DNA of 64,000 bases from assembly GCA_027257055.1 (NCBI GenBank), contig JAPVLO010000988.1, positions 124,001-188,000 on the forward strand. Reading direction: 5' to 3'. Below, piece after piece: positions 47,030-58,217 of the stretch. The notes under the pieces are model-generated. The model saw only the letters and a program-made list of their open reading frames with translations, did not search any database and was not told where the DNA came from. The DNA comes from Cephalopachus bancanus. Lineage: Eukaryota > Chordata > Mammalia > Primates > Tarsiidae. The translations under genes and the position numbers were made by a program. Within the stretch, counting starts at the first letter, position 1, and each line of letters opens with the position of its first letter.

Positions 47030-48380
47030 AGAAGAATGAGAAAAATCAAAGTTCTCCTTCTCCAAAGTGCTTCTTTTATGTGTATTTGAATTTCTACGTA
47101 TCATTTTTCTTCTCTCTAGATAACTTTTAATATTTCTTGCAAGACAGACCTACTAACAACAAATTGTGTCAATTTTTGTTAGTCTGAGTCTTTTTACTTT
47201 TAAAGAATAATTTCACAGAATTATAATTTGTTTCTTTTTATTCTCTCAACAGTTTAAATATTTCACTCCATTCACATTGCTTGCATTGTTTCTGAGGAGA
47301 AGTTGGATGTAATTCTTATCTTTGCTCTTCTATAAGTAAGGTGTTTTTTTCTCTGGCTTCTTTCAATTTTTTTCTTTATCTTTGCTTTCTATAGATTGAG
47401 TATGATATACTTAAGTATAGTTTGTGTTTCTTACATTTATCCTGCTTGATGTTCTTTGAACTTCCTGGATCTGTGGTTTGGTGCCTGACATTAATTTGGG
47501 AGGAATTCTTAGTTATTATTGCTTCAAATATGTCTTTGGCTCCTTTCTCACTTCTCCTTCTGATATTCCCATTACATGTATGTAATGCCTTTTGTAGTCA
47601 GCTCAGAGTTCTAAGATGCTCTGCTTAGGTTTTATTTTCAGTCTTTTTTTCTTTGCTTTTCAATTTTGGACATGTCTATTGACATATCATCAAGGTTTGA
47701 AATTATTTTCTTAGCCATGTCCAGTCTACTAATGAGTCTTTCAAAGGCATTCTTCATTTTTGTTACTTTTTTTGTTGTTGCTTTTTTTTTTTTGAGTTGG
47801 AGTCTCACTCTATCGCCCAGACTGGAGTGCAGTGGCCGCTCCCAGCCACCACAGCCTCAACCTGCTGGGCTCCAGCGATCCTTCCACCTCAGCCTTTCAA
47901 GTAGCTGAAACTACAGGCGTGCGCTACCACGCCCGGCTAATTTTTGATTTATTATAGAGATGAGGTCTCGCCAAGTTGCCCAGGCGGGTCTGGAACCCGC
48001 GGGCTCAGGCAATCCACTCACTTCAGCCTCCCAAAGTGCGGAATTACAGGCTGAGCCACCGAGCACGGCTACACTGTTTTTGATCTACATTTCTTTTTCA
48101 GTTTTTCTTAGTATTTCCTTCTCTCTGCTTACATTTTCCATCTGTTCTTGCATGCTATCTATTAAATCCCTCAGCTTATTAATCAGAGTTGTTTTAGATT
48201 TCCAATCTGATAATTACTACACCCGTGCCTTATTTGTATCTGCTGCTTGCTTTTTATCTTCAGACTGTGGGGTTTTTTTTTTCCTTTTCATGTGTCTTTT
48301 GATTTTTGTTGTTGTTGAAAGGTAGACATGCTGAACTGGGTAAAAGGAACTGCTTTAAATAGGCCTTTAATAAGACATGA
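47030..48380 (-). mobile_element. L1M 5'/ORF1-region fragment, antisense
   Basis: Reverse L1M text: 'ctttttacttttaaagaataatttcacagaattat', 'cttcaaatatgtctttggctcctttctcacttctccttctgatattcccattacatg', 'ggacatgtctattgacatatcatcaaggtttg', 'atgtccagtctactaatgagtctttcaaaggcattcttcatttttgttac' and, after the Alu, 'tttgatctacatttctttttcagtttttcttag...ccttctctctgcttac'. Split by the Alu at 47784-48070. Confidence 0.7.
47784..48070 (-). mobile_element. Alu SINE, young subfamily, antisense
   Basis: T14 tail, then GAGTTGGAGTCTCACTCTATCGCCCAGACTGGAG, right-arm region GTGGCCGCTCCCAGCCACC, B-box region GGTCTGGAACCCGCGGGCTC, and end GAGCCACCGAGCACGGC. Flanking duplication unclear. Confidence 0.94.
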
Positions 48381-48672
48381 GAGACTGGGCACTGTGATTC
48401 ACACCTGCAATCCCAGCACTTTGGGAAGCTGAAGCAGGAGGATTGCTTGAGCCCAAGAGTGCAAGACCAGCCTAGGCAACATGGCAAGACCTTGTCTCTA
48501 CAGAAATTTTTTTTTAAATTAGCCAGATGTGGTGGCACACACCTCTAGTCCAAGTTACCAGGGAGGCTGAGGCAGGATTGCCTGAGCCTAGGAGTTCAAA
48601 GCTGCAGTGAGCCGTGATCATGCCACTGCACCCCAGTCTGGGAGACAAAGACTTCCACTCAAAGGAAAAAAA
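48381..48672 (+). mobile_element. Alu SINE, old (AluJ-like)
   Basis: GAGACTGGGCACTGTGATTCACACCTGCAATCCCAGC to CTGCAGTGAGCCGTGATCATGCCACTGCACCCCAGTCTGGGAGAC. Ancestral right arm (GTGAGCCGTGATCATGCC). Confidence 0.93.
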
Positions 48673-48673
48673 A

Positions 48674-49555
48674 TGTGGAGGAGAAGATTTCAAGAGTCCT
48701 AGGATTATATGATTAAGTCTCAGTCTTTTAGTGAGCCTATACCTCTGAACTGTAGACTTCAAAAGTGCTGCTCAATTCTATCTTCGCCTCCACCCTAGGT
48801 AAGTTAGAGTGGACTAGATTGGGTAGAAGTATGGATGACACTGGAATTAGGTATTCCCCTTCTACTCCGTGAAAGGCTGGAGTTGATTGGTATTAATTAT
48901 TTCCCTTCCCCAGATCATTTAGGCTCTGATTGTTTAGGCTCTAATAAAATAATTTTTCTTGAGGGTACTCTTTTTTTTAAAAGCAGGATTTATTGGATTT
49001 ATTGAGAGGACAGAAACTCTCTCAACAGTGGAGGGGACCCAAAGGGGTTGCCCGGGGGTACCCTTTATTAAGAAGAACAGAATGCCCTGGCATACTTCAA
49101 AATGCTTAATTTTTCCCTCAAATTGAAACATAAGGGTATTTTTCTCTGATATTCACAGTAAAAATTTGGTCAAGCTTCTGGAGGTTAAATTTTTACAAAT
49201 GTGGGACCCCTCATACGACTGCATCCCTGTGAAGGAGATTGTAACTCTTACGCTTCTCCACTTCGCATCTTCAGCAATTTGTAAGCTACAGTTTAGATTT
49301 TCCTACTCTGGTACTGGTTCCTGCAGAGGTTACTGCTTGTGGGTTAGTTGTGATCTACATAAATGCCTGCCTGTCTTTACAATTTTCGTGGAAGTAGTTT
49401 GCCCTGTGAACTTACTTCTCTGCAGAATCATAGAAGAGTTGCTGATGTCTCAGTTTTTTTTCTTTCAGCGTTTTACTTGTTTGGATGGGATAATGATTCC
49501 AAGCTCTTACATGTAAAAACAGAAACTGGAAGTCAATTTAAAAAAATATTCATTA
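48674..49555. other. No gene; possible short retroposed ERV-like fragment inside
   Basis: No coding signal (frames of 116-128 codons at 49166-49749 lack any recognised domain). On the minus strand, 49090-48965 reads GGGCATTCTGTTCTTCTTAATAAAGG ... TTTGGGTCCCCTCCACTGTTGAGAGAG ... AATAAATCCAATAAATCC followed by an A8 run, which resembles the R-region end of an ERV transcript with polyadenylation signals. Tentative. Confidence 0.35.
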
Positions 49556-49559
49556 TCCT

Positions 49560-50300
49560 CCTCAAAATACCCAACACTTATTATTTATCACCAAAATATT
49601 TGGTTCTTTGTAACTGCTTGCCTTCACTTAGCATATTGTTTCAAGGTTCATCCAAGGAATGGCATGTATCTGTACTGCTCTTCTTTTTATGGCTAAATAA
49701 CATTACACTGTATGGATATGCATGTTTTGTTTATCCATTCATTAATTGATTGACATTTGGATTGTTACCATTTTTTGATTATTGTGAATTAAGTTACTAT
49801 GAACATCTGTGTATAAATTTTTGTGTACACGTACACTTCATTTCTCTTTACTATATACCTAGGAGTGGACTTGCAAAATCATATGGTGACATTGTATCCA
49901 ATTGTTTGATGAATTTCTGGATCATTTTCCAAACTGGCTAACCAGTTTACTTTTCCACCACCACTCCATGACAGTTTCAGTTTCTCAAGATTTTCACCAA
50001 CACCTGTTATCATGTGTCTTTTTTAAATTATAACCACCTTAGAGATTGTAAAGATTTGTCCCTTTGTGGTTCTGATTTGCATTTCCCTGACAGCTAATGA
50101 TATGGAGTGACTTTTCATGTGCTTACTGGCCATTTGTATATCTTCTTTGGAGAAATTTTTGTTCAGATATTTTGCCCATTTAAAACACTGGATTTGTAAA
50201 AAAAATTATTGAGTTGTAATGGTTCTTTGTATATTTTAGACACAATTTCTTATAACTCTAACAGATATGTTCTACTATAGCTTTCTAATTATTACTTTGA
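49560..50300 (-). mobile_element. L1M LINE fragment, antisense
   Basis: Reverse L1 3' text: 'cttcacttagcatattgtttcaaggttcatcc', 'ctaaataacattacactgtatggatatgcatgttttgtttatccattc', 'gattattgtgaattaagttactatgaacatctgtg', 'ttctgatttgcatttccctgacagctaatgatatgg'. Confidence 0.82.
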
Positions 50301-50639
50301 TCAGTCACATATTTTATTAAATTGTTTTATTTTACCCCATATAACCTTTCTTCTGTTGTATTATATTTATATTTTTAATTGCTTTCACTTATAAATATTA
50401 TTCAGTGAAGCTCCATTTAAGATGTCATTCACCTATCTGATTTTCACTTTAAAATGCAAAGCATGTTCATTGTAGAAAATTTGAAGATCCATACAAATTG
50501 CAAAATAAATTATAAAATAAATCCATTCATAATACCATCAAGTCTCTATTTTAATTACTATTAATGTTTTGAAGGTTTTCAATAATTTATTTGTATTTCT
50601 ACATGTGGTTTATTCAGTGCAAATAAAAACATTGAGAAA
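50301..50639. other. No recognisable feature
   Basis: AT-rich spacer. Contains 'tgttcattgtagaaaatttgaagatccatac', possibly the edge of an L1M element. Confidence 0.4.
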
Positions 50640-50640
50640 T

Positions 50641-50875
50641 GAGGCTGGGTGTGGTGGATCACACCTGTAATCTCCTTTTCTTTGGGAGATCCGTCTCTAC
50701 AAAAAAAAATTAAAAATTATCTGAGTGTGGTGGTGCATACCTGTAGTTCCAGCTGCTCTGGAGGTTGAGGTGGAAGGATCTTCTGAGCCCAGGAGGTCAA
50801 GATTGCAGTGAGCCATGATCATGCCACTGCACTCTAACCTGGGTGACAGAGTGAGACTCAGACAAAAAAAAAAGC
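50641..50875 (+). mobile_element. Alu SINE, internally deleted
   Basis: Left arm jumps from TAATCTCC...TTTGGGAGAT straight to CCGTCTCTAC, so about 70 bp of the left arm are absent. The right arm is complete (CAGTGAGCCATGATCATGCCACTGCACTC) with a short A tail. Confidence 0.9.
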
Positions 50876-51084
50876 GATGGGCAATAAAATGGTTAACACT
50901 GCAAACTGTATAAATATGTAGCTTCTTTAAAAGCTATTAAGTTATCTTAAGTAGTAGTGTATTGTTGGATATAGATTGTAATATGTAAAACAATAATAGC
51001 ATACAAAGGAAAGAAGGCATAAAGTTATATAGGAGTAAAAATTCTATATATCACAGGAATTAAGTTAGCATAAATCTGAAGTAG

Positions 51085-51385
51085 ATTTTATTTTTTATTT
51101 TTTAGTTGGAGTCTCACTCGATCACCCAGGCTGGAGTGCAGTGACAGGTTCACGGCTACTGCAGCCTAGACTGACTGAGCTCAGGTGATTCTTTCGCCTC
51201 AGCCTTCCAAGTAGCTGGAATTACAGGCACCTGCCACCATGCCTGGTTAATTTTTTTGATTTATTGTAGAGATCAGGTCCTACAAGTTGCCTAGGCTGGT
51301 CTTGAACCCGTGGACTCAGACGATCCTCTCACCTCGGCCTCCCAAATTGCTGGGATTATAAGCATGAGCCACTGCATCTGGCCCC
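51085..51385 (-). mobile_element. Alu SINE, antisense, intermediate type
   Basis: TTTTTAGTTGGAGTCTCACTCGATCACCCAGGCTGGAG to GCTGGGATTATAAGCATGAGCCACTGCATCTGGCC, a full reversed dimer. Confidence 0.93.
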
Positions 51386-51386
51386 C

Positions 51387-52275
51387 CTGAAGTGGATTTT
51401 AATAAGTTAATATATATATTGTAAGTCCTAGAGCAAACACTAAGAAAATAAGTAAACAAATGAAGAAAATATAATTAAAGGCATTAAAATGTTATGCTAG
51501 GAAAATATTCACTTAATGCAAGTCCTGCTCAATCACCTGTCCACCATGTTACAGGGAATCCCTACCTTTTGCCATATTTGTGAAATCATTACATTTTGAT
51601 TTCTGCCTGTATGTTTTTTCTTGTCCTTCAGTTTTTCTTGGTATTGTAACCTACTTCAATTCCAACAGGCTTTCAATCATAATGTCTGTTCCTTCATTTG
51701 CTGGGTGAACTGTGTATATCAGATCCTATGTCCATAACCCAACTGCTGACTAAAATCCTGTGAATGAATTCATGAATTGATGTAATTCCTGCTGAAATTG
51801 TGACAATGAGCTCTTGGCAATGATTCAGGAGCTATATGTACATCAGATTAAAAAAAACCCTAATATGATCTACCTGTTTTATATGTTTGTCAGATAGTGA
51901 CTCTGATTCGTTTATGTTGAGATCAGAAATGATGAGGTAGGACATGCTATTCCCCATAGGAAAGCTTTTCCTTTGGAGTAAGGAGCAAAAATCTGTTTTG
52001 CTTTTTCCTATTCTACTAAATTAAGCAGATTCTCTTTTTAACTCTCTACCATTTCCATGTGTTGGCAATTTCATTTGCTGCATCAATATTCGGAACACAA
52101 ATGACATAAGAAAATATGCACATATTTACTCACAAAACCCTGGTAGTAGTGGGCATTTTTTGTTTGTTTTGGATCCAAGGGGAATTTCCTGTGTTATAAA
52201 TCTTGATGGGATACAAGTTCAGTTAACCAGATGTATCTTCTTAAACGTTAGAATTTAGAACTAGAAAACATAGAG
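51387..52275. other. No recognisable feature
   Basis: No gene or nameable repeat recognised. Confidence 0.5.
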
Positions 52276-52279
52276 AGAC

Positions 52280-52485
52280 TCTGTTTCTACAAAAATAAAA
52301 ATAAAAAATTAGCCAGATGTGGTGACACACACCAGTAGTTCCAGCTACTCAGGAAGTTGAGGCAAGAGAATGACTTGAGCCCAGGAAGTTGAGACTGCAG
52401 TGAGCCATGATCACCCCATTGCATTCCAGCCTGGGTGACAGAGCAAAGCCTTGTCTCAAAAATAAATAAATAAATAAAAAATAAA
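52280..52485 (+). mobile_element. Alu SINE, 5'-truncated (right arm)
   Basis: Begins TCTGTTTCTACAAAAATAAAAATAAAAAATTAGCCAG near the middle linker, followed by a complete right arm (GTGAGCCATGATCACCCCATTGCATTCC) and an AAAT-rich tail. Directly followed by a second Alu. Confidence 0.9.
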
Positions 52486-52492
52486 AAAGTGA

Positions 52493-52771
52493 AGCCGGGC
52501 TCAGTGGCTCAGCCTGTAATCCTGCGCCTTTGGGAGACTGAGGTGAGTGGATTGCCTGAGCCCGCGGGTTCGAGACCCGCCTGGGCAGTGAGACCTCATC
52601 TCTACAGTAAATCAAAAAATCAGCCAGGCGTGGTAGCGCATGCCTGTAATTCTGGCTATTTGGAAGGCTGAGGCAGAAGGATCGTCGGAGCCCAACAGGT
52701 CGAGGCTGCGGTGGCCGGTAGTGGCCACTGTACTCCAGTCTGGGTGACAGAGTGAGACTCCAACTCAAAAA

Positions 52772-52813
<42 letters not shown>
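52493..52813 (+). mobile_element. Alu SINE, young subfamily, (AAAT)n tail
   Basis: Inserted into the tail of the preceding Alu. Starts GCCGGGCTCAGTGGCTCAG, has B box GGTTCGAGACC (52568-52578), right-arm hairpin GTGGCCGGTAGTGGCCAC (52711-52728) and a tail grown into about 11 AAAT units. A short duplication, AAGTGAA, is visible on both sides. Confidence 0.95.
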
Positions 52814-52814
<1 letters not shown>

Positions 52815-53675
52815 GTGAAAAAAGCAATGTTAAAGGTGGAGATAGATGGAAAAGCACACTAGTATAATTTTAAAAGTTTAAGCCTGACCAAAATTAATGT
52901 TTAAAATAGCAAACTCTCTATTTTCTGAGGGAAAATGCGAGGTAAAAAACATCTAAAACCTTAGCACTAAAAATTATTTTAAGTTCCAAACATTATTGTA
53001 TATATTGTCTCATATTTAAGTTCTCGTTAGCATAAACCCATATTAAAATTACACATGGTTCAGCTTCTCTTCATGTGCTTTATTTAGGCTACTTTGAAAA
53101 TATTTTAAAAGCCAGACAGCTATGCACGCAGAAAGTTACTGCAAAATGTTTTAGAAAAACCCCACATGCTGACCAAGACAAAAAAAAGAAGTGAAAAGGT
53201 TAGAATAAAGTCACTTTTGAAATAATTCAGAAAAAAAGAAAATATTTTAAATATGATGTTAATTTTGAGAAATAGGGTTAATAACATCTTTTAGATGACA
53301 AAAGTTATAAAAGTTGTTTTTAAAATGAGGTCTTGATTTGGGGTCCAGAATTCCATTTGCAGGGCTTTCTAATCCTGGTTCTCTTGGATGTTTTCCTGTA
53401 GAAATATATTTGATTTTGAATTTGAATTTTTTATATGTCAAGGATTATTAATGAAAAAATGTATTTGTAAACTTTGTCATTGCTAGAACATTTGGTGGTT
53501 TGTTAAACTGAATACTATGCATTCCTTTTTCACATTGTGGACAAACTTGTATAGATTTCAGAGTCTTTGTCTGAAGATATCCTTGTAAGATAATTTTGTC
53601 TGTGATTCTTAAAATGTAAAGCAACATGTTTACACAAATAATTTTAGACATTAATATTTTTGTTCTTTTGATCTA
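52815..53675. other. No recognisable feature
   Basis: AT-rich. No gene or nameable repeat. Confidence 0.5.
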
Positions 53676-53679
53676 TGAA

Positions 53680-53800
53680 GCCTTGTACTAGAGACTTTAA
53701 ATGCAATATCTTCTTTTTATAGGTAGGGCAACAAGGGCTTAAAGAGGTTAAGAGACTTGCTTGAAATCACAATAATAGTTAGAAGCAAAGGTCATAAGCA
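53680..53800 (-). mobile_element. MIR SINE, antisense
   Basis: TTTTTATAGGTAGGGCAACAAGGGCTTAAAGAGGTTAAGAGACTTGCTTGAAATCACAATAATAG...GGTCATAAGCAAACCCAGG matches the antisense MIR core. Confidence 0.8.
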
Positions 53801-53869
53801 AACCCAGGTGAGTTAAACCCCTAAACTAATGCTTTCAATCAGTATTCTGTATTGATACACTGCAACTTA

Positions 53870-54151
53870 AATGGATCTTTATAAAATTATGTTGAATGAA
53901 AAAAAAGTCAATCTCAAAAGTTTACATATTGCATGATTTTATTTATACAACACTTTTGAAATAACAAAATCATAAACACAGAGAAAAGATTAGTTGATAC
54001 CTGAAGTTAGGGATGGGAGGGTAGAGAGTTTATTATTAAATGGTTATTAAACTACAACATGTGGCATTCTTGTGGTCTTGAAATTGGTCTGTGTCTTGAT
54101 TCTGGTGGTAGAATCATGAACCCACACGTGACAAAATTGTATAGAACACCA

Positions 54152-54202
<51 letters not shown>

Positions 54203-54270
54203 GTAAATAAATATAAGTAAAAAGTAGTAAAACTTGGGAAATCTGCATCTGGCTGGTGTATTATAGCAAA
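53870..54270 (+). mobile_element. L1M 3' UTR fragment, sense
   Basis: GAATGAAAAAAAAGTCAATCTCAAAAGTTTACATATTGCATGATTTTATTTATACAACAC, 'gttgatacctgaagttagggatgggagggtag', 'gtgtcttgattctggtggtagaatcatgaacccacac' follow the L1M 3' UTR order. A (CA)n tract of about 24 units lies at 54152-54200. Confidence 0.7.
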
Positions 54271-54539
54271 GACAGTATCTTGGTTGTGATATCTTACTAT
54301 AGTTTTCCAAGATGCTGTTGTGGAAAGGACATAAAGAATACATGAAATTTCTCTGTATTATTTCAGAAAACTACATGTGAAGTTGCAGTCATCTCTATAA
54401 AAATATAATTTAAAAACATAAATACAGAAATGGATGATACACAAATACCTGTCAAACTTCTAAAGAAAAAAGCAAAATGTTTGAGAATAAAAGTACATGG
54501 CAGGTAAGATACAACAAAATAAAACAGAAAGTTGAAGAC

Positions 54540-55300
54540 ATAGTAATAGAAATTATCCAAACAAAAAACCTACAAATGAATAGTATATGACAATATGAAA
54601 AATAATATATGACAGCAAATCCATAGACTAAAAACTTCAAGGAGCTGAAAATATATCTGATTAGATTTCTTGAAAGAAGAGAGGATAAAAAAATTTGAAG
54701 AAATAATGACCAAAATTTTGCCAAATGGATAAAAACTAGAAACCTACAGCTCTAAGCAACTTAATATACATCAAGAGAAAAATCATTTAAAAAACCTACA
54801 CCAAAGAAAAAAGTTACATTATAATCATATTGTTCAAGCCAGTGAATAATGAGAAAATCTTAAAAGCAGCACAAGAAAAAATACACAGTATGTACAGCAG
54901 AACAAAGATAATGCTAAAGTCAAATTTATTTTCAAAAATAATTCAAATGAGAAGACAAAGGAGCAACATCTGAAAAGTACTAGATGGAAACTAAGATGGA
55001 AACTAGATGGAAACTGCCAACTAAGAAATCTATACCTGGTAAAAATTTTATTAACAATGAGGAGACCTGGAAATGAGTCTTTTCATAAATATGAAAATGA
55101 GACTTTTCAGAAATTTATCACCAGCAGACCTGTGCTATAAGAAATGTTGCAAGAACTCCTCTAGGCTGAAAAAAAATGAAATGATACTAGATGGAAATAT
55201 GGACCTATATAAAAGATTGAACTACAATAGAAATAATGACTACATAAACAAACACATGATTTTTTTATTATTTAAATTGCTTTATTACATTGCTGACTAT
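54540..55300 (+). mobile_element. L1M ORF1-region fragment, sense
   Basis: 'ttagatttcttgaaagaag', 'gaagaaataatgaccaaaattttgccaaatggataaaaac', 'atcatattgttcaagccagtgaa', 'gagaaaatcttaaaagcagcacaagaaaaa', 'aaatttatcaccagcagacctgtgctataagaaatgttgcaagaactcctctaggctgaa' match the ORF1 C-terminal coding region of mammalian-wide L1. Frames are broken. The region also holds a short tandem repeat of AGATGGAAACTA (54984-55014). Confidence 0.7.
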
Positions 55301-55819
55301 TTAAACAATAAAAATGAATTGTGGAGGAATACTTGCAGAGTAGTAGCATGGAGATTTCTGTGGACCTTCTTCCCAGGGAACAAACCCATAATTGTTAAAA
55401 ATGAAGTAAAGAGTTCTGGTAAGATGGCGACGGCATAGGTGGGACTGTGAGATTCTCTGAAAGTGAGTTCCCCAAAAGACTCTCACTTTCCTTCCCCCAC
55501 CCCCCTGCCCACTGCCAGCCACATCAATCAAAGGCCTGGAGACCCTCGGTCCCGTGCAAGGCTGGTTATTGAAAGCCCCTTGGCTGTTGTTGCTCCACCA
55601 TAGGCAACCCCGGGTCCCGGTCATGTGGAGATCCCAGCTCCCTCCCCAGCTACAATGTCTCACCCGGTTCCAAGCCACTGACTGCCACCTGTAGAGGCTC
55701 TTGGATACTGCCTTGTGGAGATCTGGGTTCCCTTGCTGGCTACACTGATCTGCCTGGCATTCAGCCACTGCCAGCTCCCTTCCTGCCTGGGTGCCCAACT
55801 CAGCAGGCCCAGTGCTCAC
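55301..55819 (-). other. Antisense ORF (172 codons) in L1 5' UTR running into flank
   Basis: Uninterrupted frame from ATG at 55819 to a stop at 55301. About 137 codons lie in the 5' UTR of the L1 that starts near 55407, antisense to it, and the last ~35 lie in the flanking DNA. The predicted protein is rich in Trp, Ser and Arg, with no domain I recognise. Primate L1s are known to carry an antisense promoter and a short antisense ORF0 in the 5' UTR that can fuse to flanking exons. Whether this frame is the equivalent, or a chance frame in a GC-richer region, cannot be told from the sequence alone. Confidence 0.4.
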
Positions 55820-57182
55820 TTCTCAGAGTTCCAGTTTACCACCCTGGGTTCTGGACCCCTGCACAGCCCTATTTCAAACTGCTGTCACCCAGAGAGGCTC
55901 TAGGCACCCGCCCCTCAGAGATACCAGCTCCATTCCTGGCTGAAGTGCTCTGTGCAGGGCCCAAAGCCACTGTCACTGCTTACCACCCACCCTTTGGAGC
56001 TATGGTCACGGCTCTGGTTGAGGCATCCAGCATGGGACCCCATGGTTGTGTAAGGAAATAGTATATCTTAAGGAGGTGCTGATCAACTGCTCTCAGCTCT
56101 CAGCTCCAGAAGAAGGAATTCCCAGCTCCCTCCTTCAGCCTAGATCGCTGGCAACATGCCAGATCCAGCACCCAGCTGTGTCACTGATCCCTGGTGCCTG
56201 ACACTGGAGACACACTACCACAACCCATCATACAGGATCGCCCACAGAACCAGACAAGTGGAGAGAAAGGATGGGTGGAGCGAAAGGATCTACAAAAGAG
56301 GAACTACCCACCTTGGCCATTTTCCAGGCAGAGATTTGCATTGCCCCACTCATCTATGAGCAGCCTCCACCTTGGTTTCTAAGGTAATGTTGCTAAACAG
56401 GAGACAAAAGGCCCTCCCCTATGCTGAATCAGATACAGGCAACTCAGCCCTGTCACAGACCTCTCAGGCAGCAAGCCAAGGTAACCAACCCAAGCTTGGA
56501 GTAAATCTATCAGCCTGCAATGAAAGCAACAGGTAGAGGCCTAGTCTGGTTTCTTATTTTGATTTTATTGTTTTGATTGCTTGTTTTGCTCACTTTTGTT
56601 TACGTTTTTATTTAGACTACCTGTTGTGTTGGGGAAAAATGCATCAAACGGTATGATTTTATTGGACTGTCTTTGTGTGATTACTGGTGTGCTTTAGGGA
56701 ATTTTGTTTGTGTGTCTGATTTTCACTCTTTTCTGGCTTTGCATCTCTTTTTCACTCATTAGTTGGTATGTATGTCTGTTTTCCCTCTTACTCTTCTCTC
56801 TCTCTAACTTCCTCCTGACTCCCCTTCTACCATTATTTTCCTGTTTCATACTTCCTTTTGTTCCAGGGAGCAAACCAAAACCCTGCTGCATGGACAGATT
56901 GTAAGGCAGTGGGAAACAGGCTCCAGTGTGCCCATATATCTGTTGGTGGATACTGGGATCTGCAGATAGATTCTGAATCACAGCTTCCCCCACAATTAAA
57001 CCTCACAACTGCAAAAAGTACAGCCCCCAATCCACAATCCAGCCTCAAAAGTGAACAAAACCAGAGGACCCTCATAAGGAAGAACAGGAGATTGAACAAA
57101 ATAAGTAAAAGCAACCCCACATTCCCTGAAAAACAGAATTAAAGAAGGGGAAGGAAAGGGGGAGAGAGAAAAAGCTACACAA
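55407..57182 (+). promoter_or_regulatory. L1 5' UTR / internal promoter region
   Basis: About 1.78 kb, GC-richer than its surroundings in its first 1.1 kb, roughly twice the length of the human L1 5' UTR. Starts with AAAGAGTTCTGGTAAGATGGCGACGGC. The motif AAGATGGCG at 55421-55429 resembles the YY1 site (AAGATGGC) that sets the start of human L1 transcription. The second part (56540-57180) becomes T-rich, then A-rich. Confidence 0.75.
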
Positions 57183-58138
57183 ATGAAGAAAAACCAAAAG
57201 AAGAACATGGTTCTCTCCCAGACCTCTGAGAGGACAGCCACTGAGAAAACTGACTTCGGAATGCAAACAATGAAGAGCCCCCAGAATGACTGGTCTCAAA
57301 CTACAAACCTAGATATCAAGACGTTAATGGAGAGATTAAAAAGAATTGAGGACAGACAAGACAAAACTAGAAGGGAGTTGATAACTGAGATGACAGTAGT
57401 AAAGAATACTGTGAATGAAATAAACAACAAACTGATAAGCATGGAAAGCAGAATTAGCCAAGCAGAAGAATCTCAGAGGTTGAGGACCAAACTATAGAAT
57501 TAACCCAAACTGTCAAAAACATAGAAAAGAAGCTTTAAAAGACAGAACAAAGCCTTCAAGAGATGAGCAATTACTTCAAGAGACCAAACCTATGATTAAT
57601 TGGATTTCCTGAAAGAGAACAAACATTTGTTTGTTGGAACAAACATTTCATGAGATTATTGAAGAAAACTTCTCTCATCTCATCAGTGATGTGAAAATTC
57701 AAACACAAGAGATTCAGAGAACCCATGCAAGACAACAAATGAGAAAACCAACTCCCCAGATACACAATAATTCACCTAAACAAAGTAGGTGTAAAAGAAA
57801 GAATCCTAAAGGCAGCAAGAGAAAAAGGCCAGATCACCTACCATAGAAGACCAATTAGAAGAGCAGCAGATTTATCTACAGAAACCCTTCAGGTTAGGAG
57901 AGCTTGGAGCCCTATCTTCAAAGTTCTAAAAGACAAACAATTTCAACCAAGAACAATCTACTCAGCCAAGCTAAGCTTCATCAGTGAGGGAGAATTGAAA
58001 TCTTTCCCAGATATCCAATTCCTAATAACTTATGCTGCCACCAGACCACCTCTACAAGAAACACTTAAGAAGGTACTAAAAACAGAAGAAAAGGAAAAAA
58101 GAACAACGTTCTCCACAAGAGTACAGGAAAAAGATTAA
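57183..58138 (+). pseudogene. L1 ORF1, broken
   Basis: ORF1 normally encodes the trimeric RNA-binding chaperone of the L1 particle. The first frame (57183-57497) gives the basic N-terminus and a coiled-coil heptad region (LMERLKRIEDRQDK, VNEINNKLISMESRISQAEE), then shifts. Parts of the RRM-like and C-terminal domains are found in other frames: YFKRPNL, IGFPERE, ILKAAREK, YHRRPIRRAADLSTETL, then PRTIYSAKLSF and a terminal stop near 58138. There is an imperfect local repeat of GAACAAACATTT (57617 and 57637). At least two frameshifts and an in-frame stop. Total span is close to the usual ~1 kb. Confidence 0.92.
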
Positions 58139-58217
58139 AAACACACATGAACCAACCCCCAAAACCAAAAGAAAGACAAAAAACAATGAGAAACAACAAC
58201 AACTCTATAAGAATCAC

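Noticed and set aside
49166..49749. 116- and 128-codon plus-strand frames as a gene
   Set aside because: No domain, no conserved motif and no splice or promoter context. The second enters an antisense L1M.
54363..54724. Hydrophobic, Phe/Leu-rich minus-strand frames that look like membrane proteins
   Set aside because: They are the complement of A-rich L1M sequence; complement of AAA/GAA-rich DNA always reads as Phe/Leu/Ser.
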